DNA from: Malaya genurostris
Lineage: Eukaryota > Arthropoda > Insecta > Diptera > Culicidae
DNA length: 64,000 nucleotides
Direction: 5' to 3'
Assembly: GCF_030247185.1 (NCBI RefSeq)
Contig: NC_080570.1
Location: 165,898,382 to 165,962,381 of the forward strand
A program made the position numbers and the translations under genes. Shown one piece after another: positions 33,990 through 46,844 of this stretch; positions within the stretch are counted from its first letter, which is position 1, and each line of letters opens with the position of its first letter. The notes under the pieces were generated by a model, which saw only the letters and a list, made by a program, of their open reading frames with translations, was not told where the DNA came from and did no database searches.

Positions 33990-36698
33990 TCCGTTCGTAA
34001 TAGCAAACGGACAATTTTGTTATAATAGAAACTGTAGCAAAAACTATCACTCCAGTTCGTTCAGAATTTTAGCAGTAATTCAACATTCTTCAATGGTTCA
34101 AATTATAGAAAAATCTTAAATGAAAATAAAATTTTGCCAAAATTCTTGTGAAAACGCGGTGACGACTTTGTTTTGATTACGGAAGTTTCGTCTTCTTTCT
34201 ATGATTCGGTTTTCGACAAGTGTCAGAACGACTCCGACAAAATTCTATTGTCACTCGATAAAAGGGCCTAACTGCAAATAACAGTTTCTCTTTGTTTACT
34301 TTCTCCTTCGAGAATTACCGGATTAAGAGTGCCTATGACCAGAGTGACGACAGCTGTTCGTTTGGAAAGACAGCTTCCAGTTCCAAACGAGCAAACGACC
34401 TGTCAATTACAATGTAATGCTAACGACACTGCCAATATTTCGGATTGAATGTTTTGAATTGTTGCCAACATTACGGGTGAGAAGTCGTCACTTTGGTTAT
34501 AGCAGACCCTGTCAGCTTGGAGCGACATCAATCTTCAGTTCAGCAACGCCATCGCACGGCATCACATTCGATATATCATGTCAAGTGTATGGGTGTGCAG
34601 CCCTGCTATTTTGGCGCGCACGAATTTGACATTTCTCTCCCCTACTTCTATGTATGAGATTCGATGCGGACTCACCTGAGGGCGACATGCTCGCAAAAAA
34701 GGATGTTGCCAATGATTTGTTCGAGAAATGTGAGAGCTGGATATCTTGTTAATATGATGTCTTTGGTTATAGGCACTCTAACCGGATCGATTTTATATTT
34801 GAAGACAAACACTAGAAAAAGTCCTAAGTGCAATGACAGTTTCTCTCTGTTTGCTTTCTCTTTTGATTATTACGGTCCTATCGGCAATCCCTCTCTCTAA
34901 TACTTTGCAAAAAATAATGACTGAAACCGTCAACTTTCTATCTGTACCGTAGAATTTATTGGAATTTACGGGAATATGCTGCAATAAACGAAAGCGAAAG
35001 TAAACAAAGAGTAACTTTGCAAGGTAATCTTCGGTAGTACTTTTAATTCGATTTATATTCGTTTTCAAATTTTTAAAAACCAAATTTTTGTTAGAATTTT
35101 GAAATTATTTGACAACTTTAATCGTTTGTCGCGAGACAATCCAATTATTCACATAACTATCAAGTTGTGGTATTAAAATGTTTTTAGTATCCAATGATTC
35201 GGTGCTCCATCAGTCCGGTCAAAGAAAAAAATGTGTTATGTTATGTTAAGCAATGTTTAAAAATATTCCTAATTATCAATACATAGGCTTGAGTTGTTGA
35301 AAACCTCCTAGGAAATGAAAGAAGCAGATAAAATTTTATTTATTAAACGCGTACAAACATTATCCGCGGGAAAACAAAATGCTCTGGTTTAATCGGGGGG
35401 AAAAATTGCTCTGATTTATAAGAAATCAAACGAATACGGCTCATTTAAACTGTAAAGGTAGGCATTACATTACCCAACTACGATCATAGATAAATTGAAC
35501 TAATATCGATGATCGTTCGTATTTGTAGATTAATTGTGTAAACTTTGTAACTTTCACTGCTTTGCTTTAACGGTGCATCTAAACAAAAGTATGACTTATT
35601 CACAACAAATAAATTCTGTCACACAATCAAATAAAGCGGAACAAACGAGACAAAAAAACAACGACGACGAAGCACAATGATAATAAAAATGAAACGATTT
35701 ATAAGTTCAAATATGAATACAACGAGAAGGACTACAAGATAGCAAAAATCATATATTTATATATTTAAAATAGATTTCATTCACAACGTTGGTAGTAATT
35801 TTTGTATACGTTCTTAGCGCTGTAATGCACAAAATAGGTATTTCGTTTATGCGTTACACACCGAAAAAACCCTGTTGTTCAAAACAACAAAACTAAGACG
35901 AGCCCATTACACCCTGAAAATAGTTGGATAAAACATGAACAAAATATGGGGCCAAATATTGGCTTAGAAACTGAGCTCAGCAGCTTCAATATTGTAACGG
36001 ATTGTAACGCCTCAGTATCGCATATTTTTTGTCAAACTGAAGATTTTTTCTTGTATATCTATCTTCTTGTACCCTGGTCCTGTAGAAGGGAATCAATAAC
36101 CGCTATCGTTCGCAATGTTTAATTTGTGTATTCCGGTGGATTTATTAAAAACTGTTGATTTCCTGAATGTGTACGAAATCGTACGGAAATCGTTCGACTG
36201 ATCAAAATGTGTGTCCTTTACTCATGGAAAGCGAAAATAGAGAAAAAGCAGTGTAACTTGTAGTTTTAGTAAATTTGACAGATAAAAATAATTTTAAATC
36301 TTAAGTCTTTGAGTTTTTTCAGTTTTGTGCGATACTTATTTAGGAGTTTTTTCATTTAATCGTGCAATAAGCTTCAAACTAATCGATTAAATATCAGTTG
36401 GGTTATCTGATTAATCGATTAATCGATCGCCAATCAGACATTACTAGAATCGATTTTCTAAAAGCGGCTTTCTTTTTAAAGTGCGGAGTGTGGTTTTGAT
36501 AATTCTCAATAGATTCATTGAAAAAGGATTCTCAAAAGTTACTCATCAACATTTATATAAATACTGCGGGACCTTCTCGTCAGATTCGATCGAACGATAA
36601 CGGTAAATCGCATAAATATTCGATAGATGAATAATAATTAGTCGGTATACCGAGCCCAAACGTTTGTAAACACAATTTTTTTTATATTGTAGATTATC
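33990..36698. other. Divergent spacer between nbr and EFTUD2, with a MITE
   Basis: Contains the hAT-like MITE at 34325-34780. The promoters of both divergent genes should lie at its ends. The stretch TTAATCGATTAATCGATCG (about 36413-36432) is ATCGAT-rich; DREF-type motifs in housekeeping promoters are similar, but the match to TATCGATA is not exact. TATTGTAG just before the EFTUD2 start looks like a splice acceptor, so a 5' UTR intron is likely. Confidence 0.5.
34325..34780. mobile_element. hAT-like MITE, longer copy
   Basis: The left terminus reads AGAGTGCCTATGACCAGAGT (from 34326), and the right ends GGTTATAGGCACTCTA (34765-34780). Near-identical 8-bp flanks, ACCGGATT at 34317-34324 and ACCGGATC at 34781-34788, are the target duplication. 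An internal segment (about 34461-34500) repeats the right-end sequence, so the copy is longer than the one at 55352-55515 (456 versus 164 bp) and may carry an insert. Confidence 0.7.
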
Positions 36699-39693
36699 AT
36701 GGATTCGGATTTATACGATGAATTCGGCAACTACATCGGTCCCGATTTGGAGAGCGACGAAGATGACGACCAGAGCTTATATGGTCAACCTGATCAACAG
36801 GATGATTTAGATCTGGAGGATAGTATGGAAGAGGAAGTCGAGCAAAGTGAGGATCCAGTCACATCCAGAGCTGTGGTACTACACGAAGACAAGCGCTACT
36901 ATCCATCGGCACTGGAAGTATATGGAGAAGAGGTTGAAACCATCGTGCAGGAAGAGGATGCACAGCCGTTAGATAAGCCATTGATTGAACCTGTTAAAAA
37001 AATGAAATTTCAAATTAAGGAACAAGAGTTACCGGAAACCACATACAACATGGAATTCTTAGCTGACCTTATGGATACTCCCACCTTGATACGAAACGTT
37101 GCCTTGATCGGACACTTGCACCACGGGAAGACAACTTTCGTTGATTGTTTAGTACGACAGACACATCCGCAGTTTCAGGACATGGACGAACGTAATTTAC
37201 GTTATACCGATACTCTTTTTACTGAACAAGAACGTGGGGTTAGTATCAAGGCTACCCCGATAACTCTTGTATTACCAGATGTCAAAAGTAAAAGTTTTCT
37301 GATCAATGTTTTCGACACACCTGGTCATGTGAATTTCTCGGACGAAGTAACGGCCGCAATGCGTTTGTCCGATGGGATCATTTTGTTCGTGGATGCTGCC
37401 GAAGGTGTATCATTAAATACAGAGCGCTTACTGAAACACGCAATCCAAGAAAAACAAGCCATTACAGTGTGCATAAACAAAATCGATCGCTTAATGCTCG
37501 AATTAAAACTTCCCCCTCAGGATGCCTACTTTAAATTGAAACACATTGTAGAGGAAATCAACGGATTGCTTACTTTGTACGGTGATTCAACCATAAAACA
37601 AGTTTCACCTATCCTTGGCAATGTGTGCTTTGCTAGTTCACTGTATGGATTTTGCTTTACACTGAAATCATTCGCACAACTCTACGCGGATACCTACGAC
37701 GGTGTAAATCCAAGTGACTTCTCTCGACGACTGTGGGGCGACATGTACTTTCACAATAAATCGTAAGCATTTTCATTTTCAGTCCCGCACAGGTTGGGAT
37801 GATAATAATTATGATGCTTTGTTTATTTTCAGTCGCAAATTTACAAAGAAACCGCCACACAGCTCGGCACACCGAAGTTTTGTTGAGTTTATTTTGGAAC
37901 CGTTGTATAAACTTTTTGCTCAGGTCGTTGGTGATGTCGACACCACTCTGGTTGATACGCTGTCTGAGTTGAATATTCGTGTCACCAAGGAAGAAATGAA
38001 ATGCAATATTCGTCCTTTGCTGCGGCTAATCTGCAGTCGATTCATCGGGGATTTCAGTGGATTTGTCGATATGTGCGTGGAGCATATTCAGTCGCCACTT
38101 GACAATGCCCAAACCAAAATCGATCACATCTACACGGGTGTAAAAGAAAGCGGTATCTATCAGGATATGTTGAACTGTGATCAAAATGCCCAACTGATGG
38201 TGCACAGCTCTAAGATGTACCCAACAGAGGATTGTACCTTCTTTCAAGTGCTGGCCAGAATAATGAGCGGAACTTTGCATGCTGGTCAGGAAGTACGAGT
38301 TTTGGGGGAAAACTATTCACTCGTTGATGAGGAAGACTCACGTACGCTACAAGTTGGACGTCTGTGGATTTACGAAGCACGGTACAAGGTGGAACTGAAT
38401 AGAGTTCCGGCCGGAAATTGGGTACTTATTGAAGGCATCGATCAGTGTATCGTGAAGACATCTACCATCACGGACGTACAAATGAATGAGGATGTTTTCA
38501 TTTTCCGTCCGTTGAAATTCAACACTCAGAGTATTATAAAGATTGCAGTTGAACCCGTAAATCCGTCAGAGCTACCGAAAATGTTGGACGGTTTGCGGAA
38601 AGCAAACAAATCTTATCCTCTGCTTTCGACACGAGTGGAAGAATCGGGAGAGCATGTAATTCTTGGTACAGGTGAGCTATACTTGGACTGCGTTATGCAC
38701 GATTTGCGCAAAATGTATTCGGAGATTGATATTAAAGTGGCCGATCCAGTGGTGGCTTTTTGCGAAAGTGTGGTCGAAACAAGTTCGTTGAAATGTTTCG
38801 CCGAAACTCCAAATAAGAAAAACAAAATTACAATGATTGCTGAACCGTTGGAAAAAGGTTTGGCTGAAGACATTGAGAATGAAACGGTATGCATCGGTTG
38901 GAACAAAAAGAAACTTGGTGAATTCTTTCAAATTAACTACGACTGGGATTTGCTAGCGGCTCGCTCGATTTGGGCATTTGGTCCTGATAATACTGGTCCC
39001 AATATCTTGGTCGATGATACATTGCCGTTTGAAGTGGACAAGGCTCTGCTAGGAGCTGTTAAGGATTCTATTGTACAAGGTTTTCAGTGGGGAACGCGTG
39101 AAGGTCCTTTGTGTGAAGAACCAATTAGAAATGTCAAGTTCAAAATTCTGGATGCCGTCATAGCCCAGGAACCGTTGCATCGAGGAGGAGGACAGATTAT
39201 TCCAACTGCTCGCCGAGTTGCCTATTCTGCTTTCTTGATGGCAACACCACGCCTGATGGAACCGTATCTATTCGTAGAAGTACAAGCCCCGGCCGATTGC
39301 GTGTCATCGGTTTATACCGTTCTAGCCAGACGACGAGGTCATGTAACGCAAGATGCTCCCGTTCCTGGTTCTCCACTTTACACCATCAAAGCGTTTATTC
39401 CAGCCATCGATTCATTCGGCTTCGAAACCGATTTGCGCACTCACACTCAAGGACAGGCTTTCTGTCTCTCTGTGTTTCATCACTGGCAAATTGTTCCTGG
39501 TGATCCGTTGGACAAGAGCATTATAATCCGCCCACTAGAACCACAACCGGCGACGCATTTGGCTCGAGAATTTATGATTAAAACACGTCGCCGAAAGGGT
39601 CTTTCCGAGGATGTATCGATCAACAAGTTCTTCGATGATCCCATGTTACTCGAATTAGCACGGCAGGATGTGCTTCTCAACTATCCCATCTAA
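36699..39693 (+). CDS. EFTUD2: EFTUD2 / Snu114, U5 snRNP GTPase
   Basis: Two coding exons, 36699-37762 and 37836-39693 (2922 nt, 973 aa; human EFTUD2 is 972). The acidic N-terminus (DSDLYDEFGNYIGPDLESDE) is typical. The EF-2-like G domain shows G1 GHLHHGKT (138-145), G3 DTPGH (from 206) and G4 NKID (260-263). It is followed by EF-2 domains II-V, including GGGQIIPTARR, and the closing MLLELARQD. The protein regulates spliceosome activation and disassembly with Brr2 and Prp8 in the nucleus. The intron interrupts at FHNKS/RKF in phase 2. The poly(A) signal AATAAA is at 39725-39730. The gene converges on VAC14 with a gap of about 130 bp. Confidence 0.97.
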
Positions 39694-39820
39694 TAATGTA
39701 AGCAAAGTTTTCGGTTCGAAGCGTAATAAATACAGTTAAACGTATCTGTAACAAGCTGGAATGCTGCATTATATTTCTTTCTCATAGGCTACCTAGTATT
39801 AGATGAAAGAAAATCTCTGC

Positions 39821-42157
39821 CTAAAACTGATTTTTCTTCCTCTGTTCTAACCTTTGCCGGTGATGCAAGTCCTGAATCTTCTTAAAATGTGTAAACAGTT
39901 TATCAAAATTAACCATACTTTGAGCCTCATTCGTCGATTTACATTTGCTGCGAAAAGAAAAAAATATTAGACCCATCGAAATGAAACCTCTTTTAGCTCT
40001 AATACATCTGTGCTGGTTGTCCCCAATAATTGGGTACGCACTGCAGCCGATTTCGGAGCAAATTGAATGCTTCTGTTTGGGGAAGTAGCATCAGGATTCC
40101 ATAAAGTGCACGAGACAAGTGCTGTGCATCGACATTATCATTCGCATGAGAAACCAGTGCCAGCCGGAGTGCTAAAAAAAATGGACATTCAATTATGAAG
40201 AAAACTGCTGTATTACATTGATATCACAAACAAGCGAAGATAGGAGATTCAATCAGTTGAACTAGCTTGTCTATCTCTACCATAAAATCGACGGTAATCT
40301 CCATGTCGGCACTGAAAAGCACAAAATTTATCGATCCTTCCTCACAGTAAATGAACAACGATTTCAACTTACAACAGAATCACAATCTCAGAAACGTGTT
40401 GATAGCACTGAGCCAAAAGACATAGAGACAGGGTTGATACCGCACAATGTGACCAGCAGCGATAGAGACACTCGAACAGGGAAGCTGATTTGTCCGTTTT
40501 AATATCTCTCAGGGAGTTTCGCAGATCGAATAAATCGGATGTCGTAAGTAAAATCATGTTCAACGTGCGAACCATGGTAGAAGCAAACCGCAGATTGATA
40601 TTTTCCTCTAGCAGTATTTCGGCAAACGTTCGATAAGTAAACTCTGCATTCAACAATCGACAAAGCTGCCGTATAATCAGCGTTCCTCGGTTCTCGAGAA
40701 AAATTTTATTTTCACTAAACTGAGTCAGTAATTCCACGAGAAAATGCTTATACTGCAACTGGTCGAAGTCACTGCCCTTAGCCGTAGCAGAATTCACTAT
40801 TTCAGCAAGTACTACAATCGCTTGTAGCACTACCTCATCAGAGCTGTCCGATAAACAGTCCCTGAGTAACACCGGAAACAAATTTTTTGCATGACTGGAC
40901 ATTTCATCGTGAACTTCCGTGAATAAATGATGAATCCATTTCAATACAGCGATCTTGGTTGGTACCGAACTGTGGATGAGGTACTGCCGGAGAACTTCCA
41001 TCACTGAGTCGAGATCCATTTTATCCAGATTCTTTCGCTTATCGTCCTTGGCAGACACCAACTCCAACAAGTGGATATTCACTGCGGTGGCACAATCCTT
41101 GATGTGCTTTTTTGACTCGTTCTCGAAAGCTAAACACGGTAGAATAGCCGTGAAAATTCCCGATGCAAATCCAATAATATCGCTTCCTGCCAATTGGACA
41201 AACTCATTTATCCAACAGATGGCCGTAAACTGAACCAAAGTGTTGCTGGTTTGAGCTTGTACAATCAATACATTCATCATTTCCGGGATGTTTGCCGCTG
41301 TCGGATTGGATTTTATCGTTTTAAGAAACTGCTGCAATAGCGTTTCACACATTCGTTGAATCTCCGGCATGTTGTCTTCTAGCATCTGGAACAATCCTAG
41401 CAGAATCTCCGGTAAATAGACTACCATATTGATTTCCGGTACGGCATCCAACACTGAGATCCACGAAATAATAAACTGCCTCGCGAACGAGTTCTTGGCC
41501 AGAATACGTTCCCTTATCAAAGGAATAAACGCGTCCAGATCGAACGTACTGGACGATTCGATAACAATATCCTTAAGTAGCCGATCCAGTAGCTCACTCC
41601 CATTTTTGACAGTCTGATCCGGATCGGTTACCAAACGACTCAAAGAAGTGAATAGACTTGGGAACTGAGGTATAATGGACCCTCTAGAGACCTTAACCAC
41701 ATTATAAAGAGATTCGCTGGCAAAATAGCGAACTCGCGTGTCGGTGTCCATTAGGCAGTTCAAAATCGGGTTAACAATCTCGTCTAAAAATTTTTCCGTG
41801 TCTTTACCCAGTGCAATGCTAGTAGCCGCTAGTGCAATCAATCCACCCTAGAAGTAATACATTCAATTCTTGCAAAAATTTAGTTATTATATTCAAACCT
41901 TCTTCTTATTAGAATCGTTCGAAGTAACGAAATCTTTGCTCAGAACATCGATGATCCGTCGAATTTGCACAACATTTTTCTTCGCATTGAAATCGGCTAC
42001 CATTCTGTAATTGTAGACGATAGATATAGAAAACACGTATTTATACTACAAATTCATACTTTTCTATTTCCAATGCTGCAATCTTACGCTTCTCGTAGGT
42101 CTTATCACTTAAAGCTTTTATACAAGCTTCACTTATGGGAGCAAACGCATTTTCCAT
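39821..42157 (-). CDS. Vac14: VAC14 (ArPIKfyve), PIKfyve complex scaffold
   Basis: Six exons: 42060-42157, 41899-42004, 40373-41847, 40232-40311, 40006-40171 and 39821-39947 (2052 nt, 683 aa). The start gives MENAFAPISEACIKALSDKT and YEKRKIAALEIEK. HEAT-like repeats follow, with GGLIALAATSIALGKD, GSELLDRLLKDIV, ARQFIISWISVLD and RFASTMVRTLNMILLTTSDL. The C-terminal VAC14 domain reads ITVDFMVEIDKLVQLIESPI, LRLALVS, ALYGILMLLPQTEAF and RLQCVPN. It scaffolds PIKfyve and Fig4 for PI(3,5)P2 synthesis on endolysosomes. It is about 100 residues shorter than human VAC14, mainly through loss of linker loops around the middle. The intron 4 donor (GTTTGT) is weak but phase-correct. Confidence 0.95.
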
Positions 42158-43900
42158 AATTTCGATTGGTAAACAGTTAGTAATGTTATTTCAATTAAAG
42201 TTAGTAAATATATTGACGAACTTGAAACTGAGCGGTCTTAGCCGTCTGGACCCCACAAAGAAAATAAATAACTTTTTTCTCTTCGATTGGGACAGCTGTC
42301 ACATTTGTTTACACGCTTACTTGTGGCTACTCAGTTGCGCAAAATAGTGTTTTACACAAAATCATCAGCCATCAGTCCCATTCTGTACATCGATCAAAAG
42401 TAAAATTTGCATTCTGTAATTCGATCGAACGATGCTTTTCTATAGAAAACTCGAACTCGACCAGAATACATCATGCAAAATCCAGTTTTAAATTTGACAG
42501 AAGAATTGGTCGAAGAATATAACTAGAACGGCTTGCTGGGGATACGTTTGTTCTAGTTTGTTTTATTCAGAATAAGGGCGATAGATCTTCCATATAGAAC
42601 TTCTAGCTGCTGAATTTCTTCTAAGTTTTTGTACACCTGGGTGCATTCTACGGCGCATCTAACAAAAGTTCATAAACAATTGAGATACTTTTTAATCAGA
42701 CATAGGTAGAAGAGATTAACAAGAAATTTTTTTACTTTTATTTTCCTATAATCTTCACCAAATTCTATATAATTTTTTACTAAATTTCTGAGTACTTTAG
42801 AAGTATTTATTTCTAGGTTCATTAAGAAAATCGTGTAAATTGTTTGGTTTTGTAGCATTTTTCAAAGGAAAGAAAAACTCGAAAAAACACAGTTAAAATG
42901 AATTATAACCAGAGATGTCATTTTTACAGATTTATCTGTATTGTATAAATTTTTACATGCGAATACAAAGTTCGTACAAAATACAGATTTCAGACAAATT
43001 TTCTAAATTCAATGCAGATTTCACAAACAATAGGACAGAACAAATTGAATTTTTTCGTCTGAGCTCTCTTTGTAGCAGTGGTGAGATGAAAGTTTCGTAA
43101 TCAATGGACGAATCACAAATTGGTCCGAAAATTTGATGATCAGCACTGAACCACAATTAAGATAATAACAAATTTGAGTTTTGCATTATGAAATGTTTTT
43201 ATCAGACTAAAAGTTGAACGACCTGACGTTGAGCATTGGGATTCCACGTCAACTGGCGAAGTTAACATATGGAAATGAAATTATCTTTGTGTTGTGGCAG
43301 CTAATTGTGATGTTTCAAATAAGAAACACACAAACGAAATGAATGAACTTCTAGAATAATTTCTGGGTGATAGTGAGTTAGAGTGCCTTTGAATTAAACT
43401 GGATTATTCAGTGCAAAACATTTACAGCTTCGACGCTTTGACATTTCAGACATGTTTGCGGAAGACATCTGTCAGTTCTCTGAGGTAGTCATATTTCACC
43501 TATTTCACACACACTCACCCAAGAAATTTAAAACAGTTTTCGATTCGTGTTTCAAATTTTTAATTTTACATTTGAAACAAACTCATCTGTTTCAAAGTTT
43601 TGCTTTAAAAATAGAACTAGATCTCAGCACTGCGATCGACATGTTTTATTCGTAGATCTAAAATAGATCAGCCCACATAAAATAAAACAGCATTGGGAAC
43701 AGCCTAACGAATAAAAAAATGTTTGCCAAATGTCACTTTTCCTTGGCAGCTCATGTCCTGGTACGAACTTTGCGAAAAATATTTTCAGCAACGCTAGATA
43801 ACGAATAGTTTGTTACCTACCTTTGAATTCATTGCTAAACGGTGTTCTTTGTGTGCATCAGTCTTTAATATATTTGAAATATTCGCATATTTATCGCGAA
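42158..43900. other. Divergent spacer between VAC14 and ND-49
   Basis: AT-rich and without a supported gene. Several ATTC-GATCGAA-type short motifs are present, but no complete repeat element that I can define. Frames such as 42915-43100 are chance. The promoters of both flanking genes are expected at the two ends. Confidence 0.5.
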
Positions 43901-45307
43901 ATGGCATTTTCGGTCCTCAATTCGGTGGTGAAACGGGCGGCATCAAATGTTTACATAACCAGTTGTTTGCTGAAAAACGGTGGTGCTTTATATAATTCTC
44001 AGCAGCGCCGTAACGCCGGCAAATGGTATCCAGACCAGGAATTCATCGAACAGTTCAATGCAGCCGTAATGTATCCGGATGAAGTCACATCCAAGTGGAA
44101 AATTCCCCCATGGAACAGCAAGATTGCTCCGGTGGAAAAGACGGTCCGCAATGTGAAATTAAACTTTGGTCCGCAACATCCAGCTGCTCATGGAGTTTTG
44201 CGCTTGGTGCTGGAACTGGATGGTGAAACCGTAATGAGGGCTGATCCACATATTGGTCTGTTGCATCGCGGTACCGAGAAACTAATTGAATATAAAACGT
44301 ATACCCAAGCTTTGCCGTACTTCGACAGGTTGGATTACGTTTCTATGATGTGTAACGAGCAGTGTTACTCTTTGGCCGTGGAAAAACTGCTCAACATTGA
44401 TATACCGTTACGTGCCAAATATATTCGTGTACTGTTTGCGGAAATAACTAGAATTCTGAATCATATCATGGCTATTGGAACTCATGGTCTTGATGTAGGA
44501 GCAATGACACCTTTCTTCTGGCTGTTCGAAGAGCGAGAAAAGTTGATGGAGTTCTACGAACGAGTGTCCGGTGCACGTATGCATGCAGCTTACGTACGTC
44601 CTGGTGGTGTTTCACTGGATATACCGCTTGGTCTGCTGGATGATATATACGAATTTTGCTCTAAGTTTGCTGAACGTTTGGATGAAACGGAAGATGTTCT
44701 TACCACCAATCGCATTTGGGTACAGCGTACTCAGGACATTGGCATTGTAACAGCGGAAGATGCTTTAAATTACGGATTCAGTGGTGTTATGCTACGCGGA
44801 TCCGGTATTAAGTGGGATCTTCGCAAGGCGCAACCATACGATGCCTACGATCTGGTGGAATTTGACGTACCGATCGGTACAAAGGGAGATTGTTACGATC
44901 GTTATCTTTGTCGCTTAGAGGAGATGCGTCAATCATTACGCATAATCGATCAATGTTTAAACCAGATGCCGGCTGGGGATATAAGAACAGATGATGCTAA
45001 GCTGTGTCCACCAACTCGTGCCGAAATGAAAAATTCTATGGAAGCATTAATTCATCATTTCAAGTTGTTCACGCAAGGCTATCAAGTTCCGCCCGGATCT
45101 ACCTACACTGCAATTGAAGCTCCGAAGGGAGAGTTTGGTATCTACTTGGTCTCGGATGGTTCCAGCAAGCCATACCGCTGTAAGATAAAGGCACCCGGTT
45201 TTGCTCATCTGGCCGCTATCGATAAAATCGGAAAACACCACATGCTAGCTGACATTGTGGCCATCATCGGTACACTGGACGTTGTATTTGGCGAAATCGA
45301 TCGTTAG
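43901..45307 (+). CDS. ND-49: NADH dehydrogenase 49 kDa subunit (complex I, NDUFS2)
   Basis: A single coding exon of 468 aa, the usual length for insect ND-49. An upstream in-frame ATG at 43823 exists. The start at 43901 (MAFSVLNSVVKRAASNVYI) gives a typical basic mitochondrial presequence and the expected length. Conserved blocks include FGPQHPAAHG, DPHIGLLHRGTEKLIEYK, YFDRLDYVSMMCNE, GARMHAAYVRPGG and the C-terminus HHMLADIVAIIGTLDVVFGE followed by IDR. The protein forms part of the quinone-reduction site in the matrix arm of complex I. The poly(A) signal is at 45406-45411. The gene C15orf61-like lies about 220 bp downstream on the same strand. Confidence 0.97.
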   Translation: MAFSVLNSVVKRAASNVYITSCLLKNGGALYNSQQRRNAGKWYPDQEFIEQFNAAVMYPDEVTSKWKIPPWNSKIAPVEKTVRNVKLNFGPQHPAAHGVLRLVLELDGETVMRADPHIGLLHRGTEKLIEYKTYTQALPYFDRLDYVSMMCNEQCYSLAVEKLLNIDIPLRAKYIRVLFAEITRILNHIMAIGTHGLDVGAMTPFFWLFEEREKLMEFYERVSGARMHAAYVRPGGVSLDIPLGLLDDIYEFCSKFAERLDETEDVLTTNRIWVQRTQDIGIVTAEDALNYGFSGVMLRGSGIKWDLRKAQPYDAYDLVEFDVPIGTKGDCYDRYLCRLEEMRQSLRIIDQCLNQMPAGDIRTDDAKLCPPTRAEMKNSMEALIHHFKLFTQGYQVPPGSTYTAIEAPKGEFGIYLVSDGSSKPYRCKIKAPGFAHLAAIDKIGKHHMLADIVAIIGTLDVVFGEIDR

Positions 45308-45529
45308 ACATGATGGAATCAATTAATCGAAGCGAAAGTAATATAATACACCTCGAAGAATTATAAATCAGGTGACATGTAAATTATCGTTACGAAAAAA
45401 AGTTCAATAAACGATCGTAAATCTTGAAGTCAAACCGATTCACTTTTCACTAGATCTGATTATTTTTTTTTAAATTTAATTTCGTCGCAGCCAACTTTGA
45501 TTACAATATACCATTGTTGTTTTCAGATT

Positions 45530-46020
45530 ATGTCTTTTCTGAAAATTATAAATCATTCTAAGCCAAAGGTATCGGAGGTGCTTACGACCTACTTGAAGCA
45601 ATGCAACGAACCCCCCTGGACTTCCTACTTTATAAAGGTTTGACTGTCGAACATAAGAGCTGCAAAAAAAACTACAATACTAATGTATGCTTCGTTTAGT
45701 ACCGTGATGTTATGAACGACCATTTTGGACGATCTCACTTCAACTGGACCTTGGATTCGGGAACCAATTACCACATTTTGCGAACTGGATGTTATCCCTA
45801 TATGAAATATCATTGCACAAAACGAGCCTGGCAGGACCTAACCATAGAGAATAACTTTTTCAAGTTCATTAAAGTGATCAACCTGGGCCTTCCACAGCTT
45901 GGCTACGGGTTAGCGGCTCGCTTCCTAATTCGTCACATTGAATGGGTGGACATGGGGGAAAAGTTTGGTAAGGTCCCAATATACTTTCTGTACGAGGAAG
46001 ATAAGGGTTCAATGTACTAG
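45530..46020 (+). CDS. C15orf61 homologue, conserved uncharacterised protein
   Basis: Two exons, 45530-45637 and 45700-46020 (429 nt, 142 aa). The protein opens MSFLKIINHSKPKVSEVLTT and carries SHFNWTLDSGTNYHILRTGC, YPYMKYHCTKRAWQDL and LGLPQLGYGLAARFL, ending VPIYFLYEEDKGSMY. These match the human C15orf61 family ([20 protein letters not shown]; ending YFLNKEDEGAMY). The function of the family is not established. A short basic N-terminus could target it to mitochondria, but that is inference. TTTCAG directly before the start suggests a 5' UTR intron. The poly(A) signal is at 46037-46042. Confidence 0.88.
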
Positions 46021-46042
46021 TGTAGTCAGTCAACAAAATAAA

Positions 46043-46844
46043 TCCAGTCATGTGAAAAATCTTTTTCTGTGTTGCAAATTATTTTTACGTATGTTCGAAT
46101 ATTCCTAACAGGGCTGTGAAATTATCACCAAAACAAGGTAATTAGTGGAACTCTAAAAATAGGCGAAATATTCCTAAATTTTGCATCAACCGCTCGTTAT
46201 GCCGAATTTTATTTAGTTATTGAAACTATTGAAGGATGTGAAATACTTACTGGAAACAAGTGCATCCATAAACGATATCAAAATAATCGAAATTTTCATC
46301 AAATATTACCTTGCTGCGAGCAACCAAAACTCTTGAAAGTAAATAATTATCAATCTAAGTGGTATTCTGCTATGCTACATACTACTGGCGTTTCAAATTC
46401 AAAAGCGATGTCATTGTTGATAAAGCCGTTCTATTAGCGTATCACTTTAATTGACTCATCAAATGAAATCTGTTCAGCAGTGCGTCAGTTGTTCTTGAAA
46501 ATTATGTGTTATTAAAAAAAACTTTCAACAAGAAGAATGCATAATAAATCCGTGCCTTTCTCGACTCTTCATAAACAGTGGAAGCGGAAGAGTTTCGTTT
46601 CGATTTTCAGCTGCTTAGTTTTTTATCTTTCATACGTTCTAATAGTCTACGGCACCTAAATTATCCTACGACACTATCTTCAATAGATCAACTAATTTAA
46701 AATTAACAATATTCCCCATTATGTATGCTATTAGTGTTCGAAAATAAAAAAAAACGACCTGTGACAGTTATAGTGTTGTGATACGAACACTTGTCAACGG
46801 GTTTCATAAAATGCTTGCTGTTTTCTACCTGATGTATCAAACAA
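46043..46844. other. Convergent spacer, no gene
   Basis: Lies between the 3' ends of the C15orf61 homologue (+) and the AHCYL gene (-). AT-rich; no repeat or frame worth naming. It presumably contains the AHCYL 3' UTR. Confidence 0.5.

Noticed and set aside
43823..43900. Upstream in-frame ATG of ND-49 (26 extra residues)
   Set aside because: The shorter start gives the usual family length and a basic mitochondrial presequence; the longer start adds an unrelated leader.
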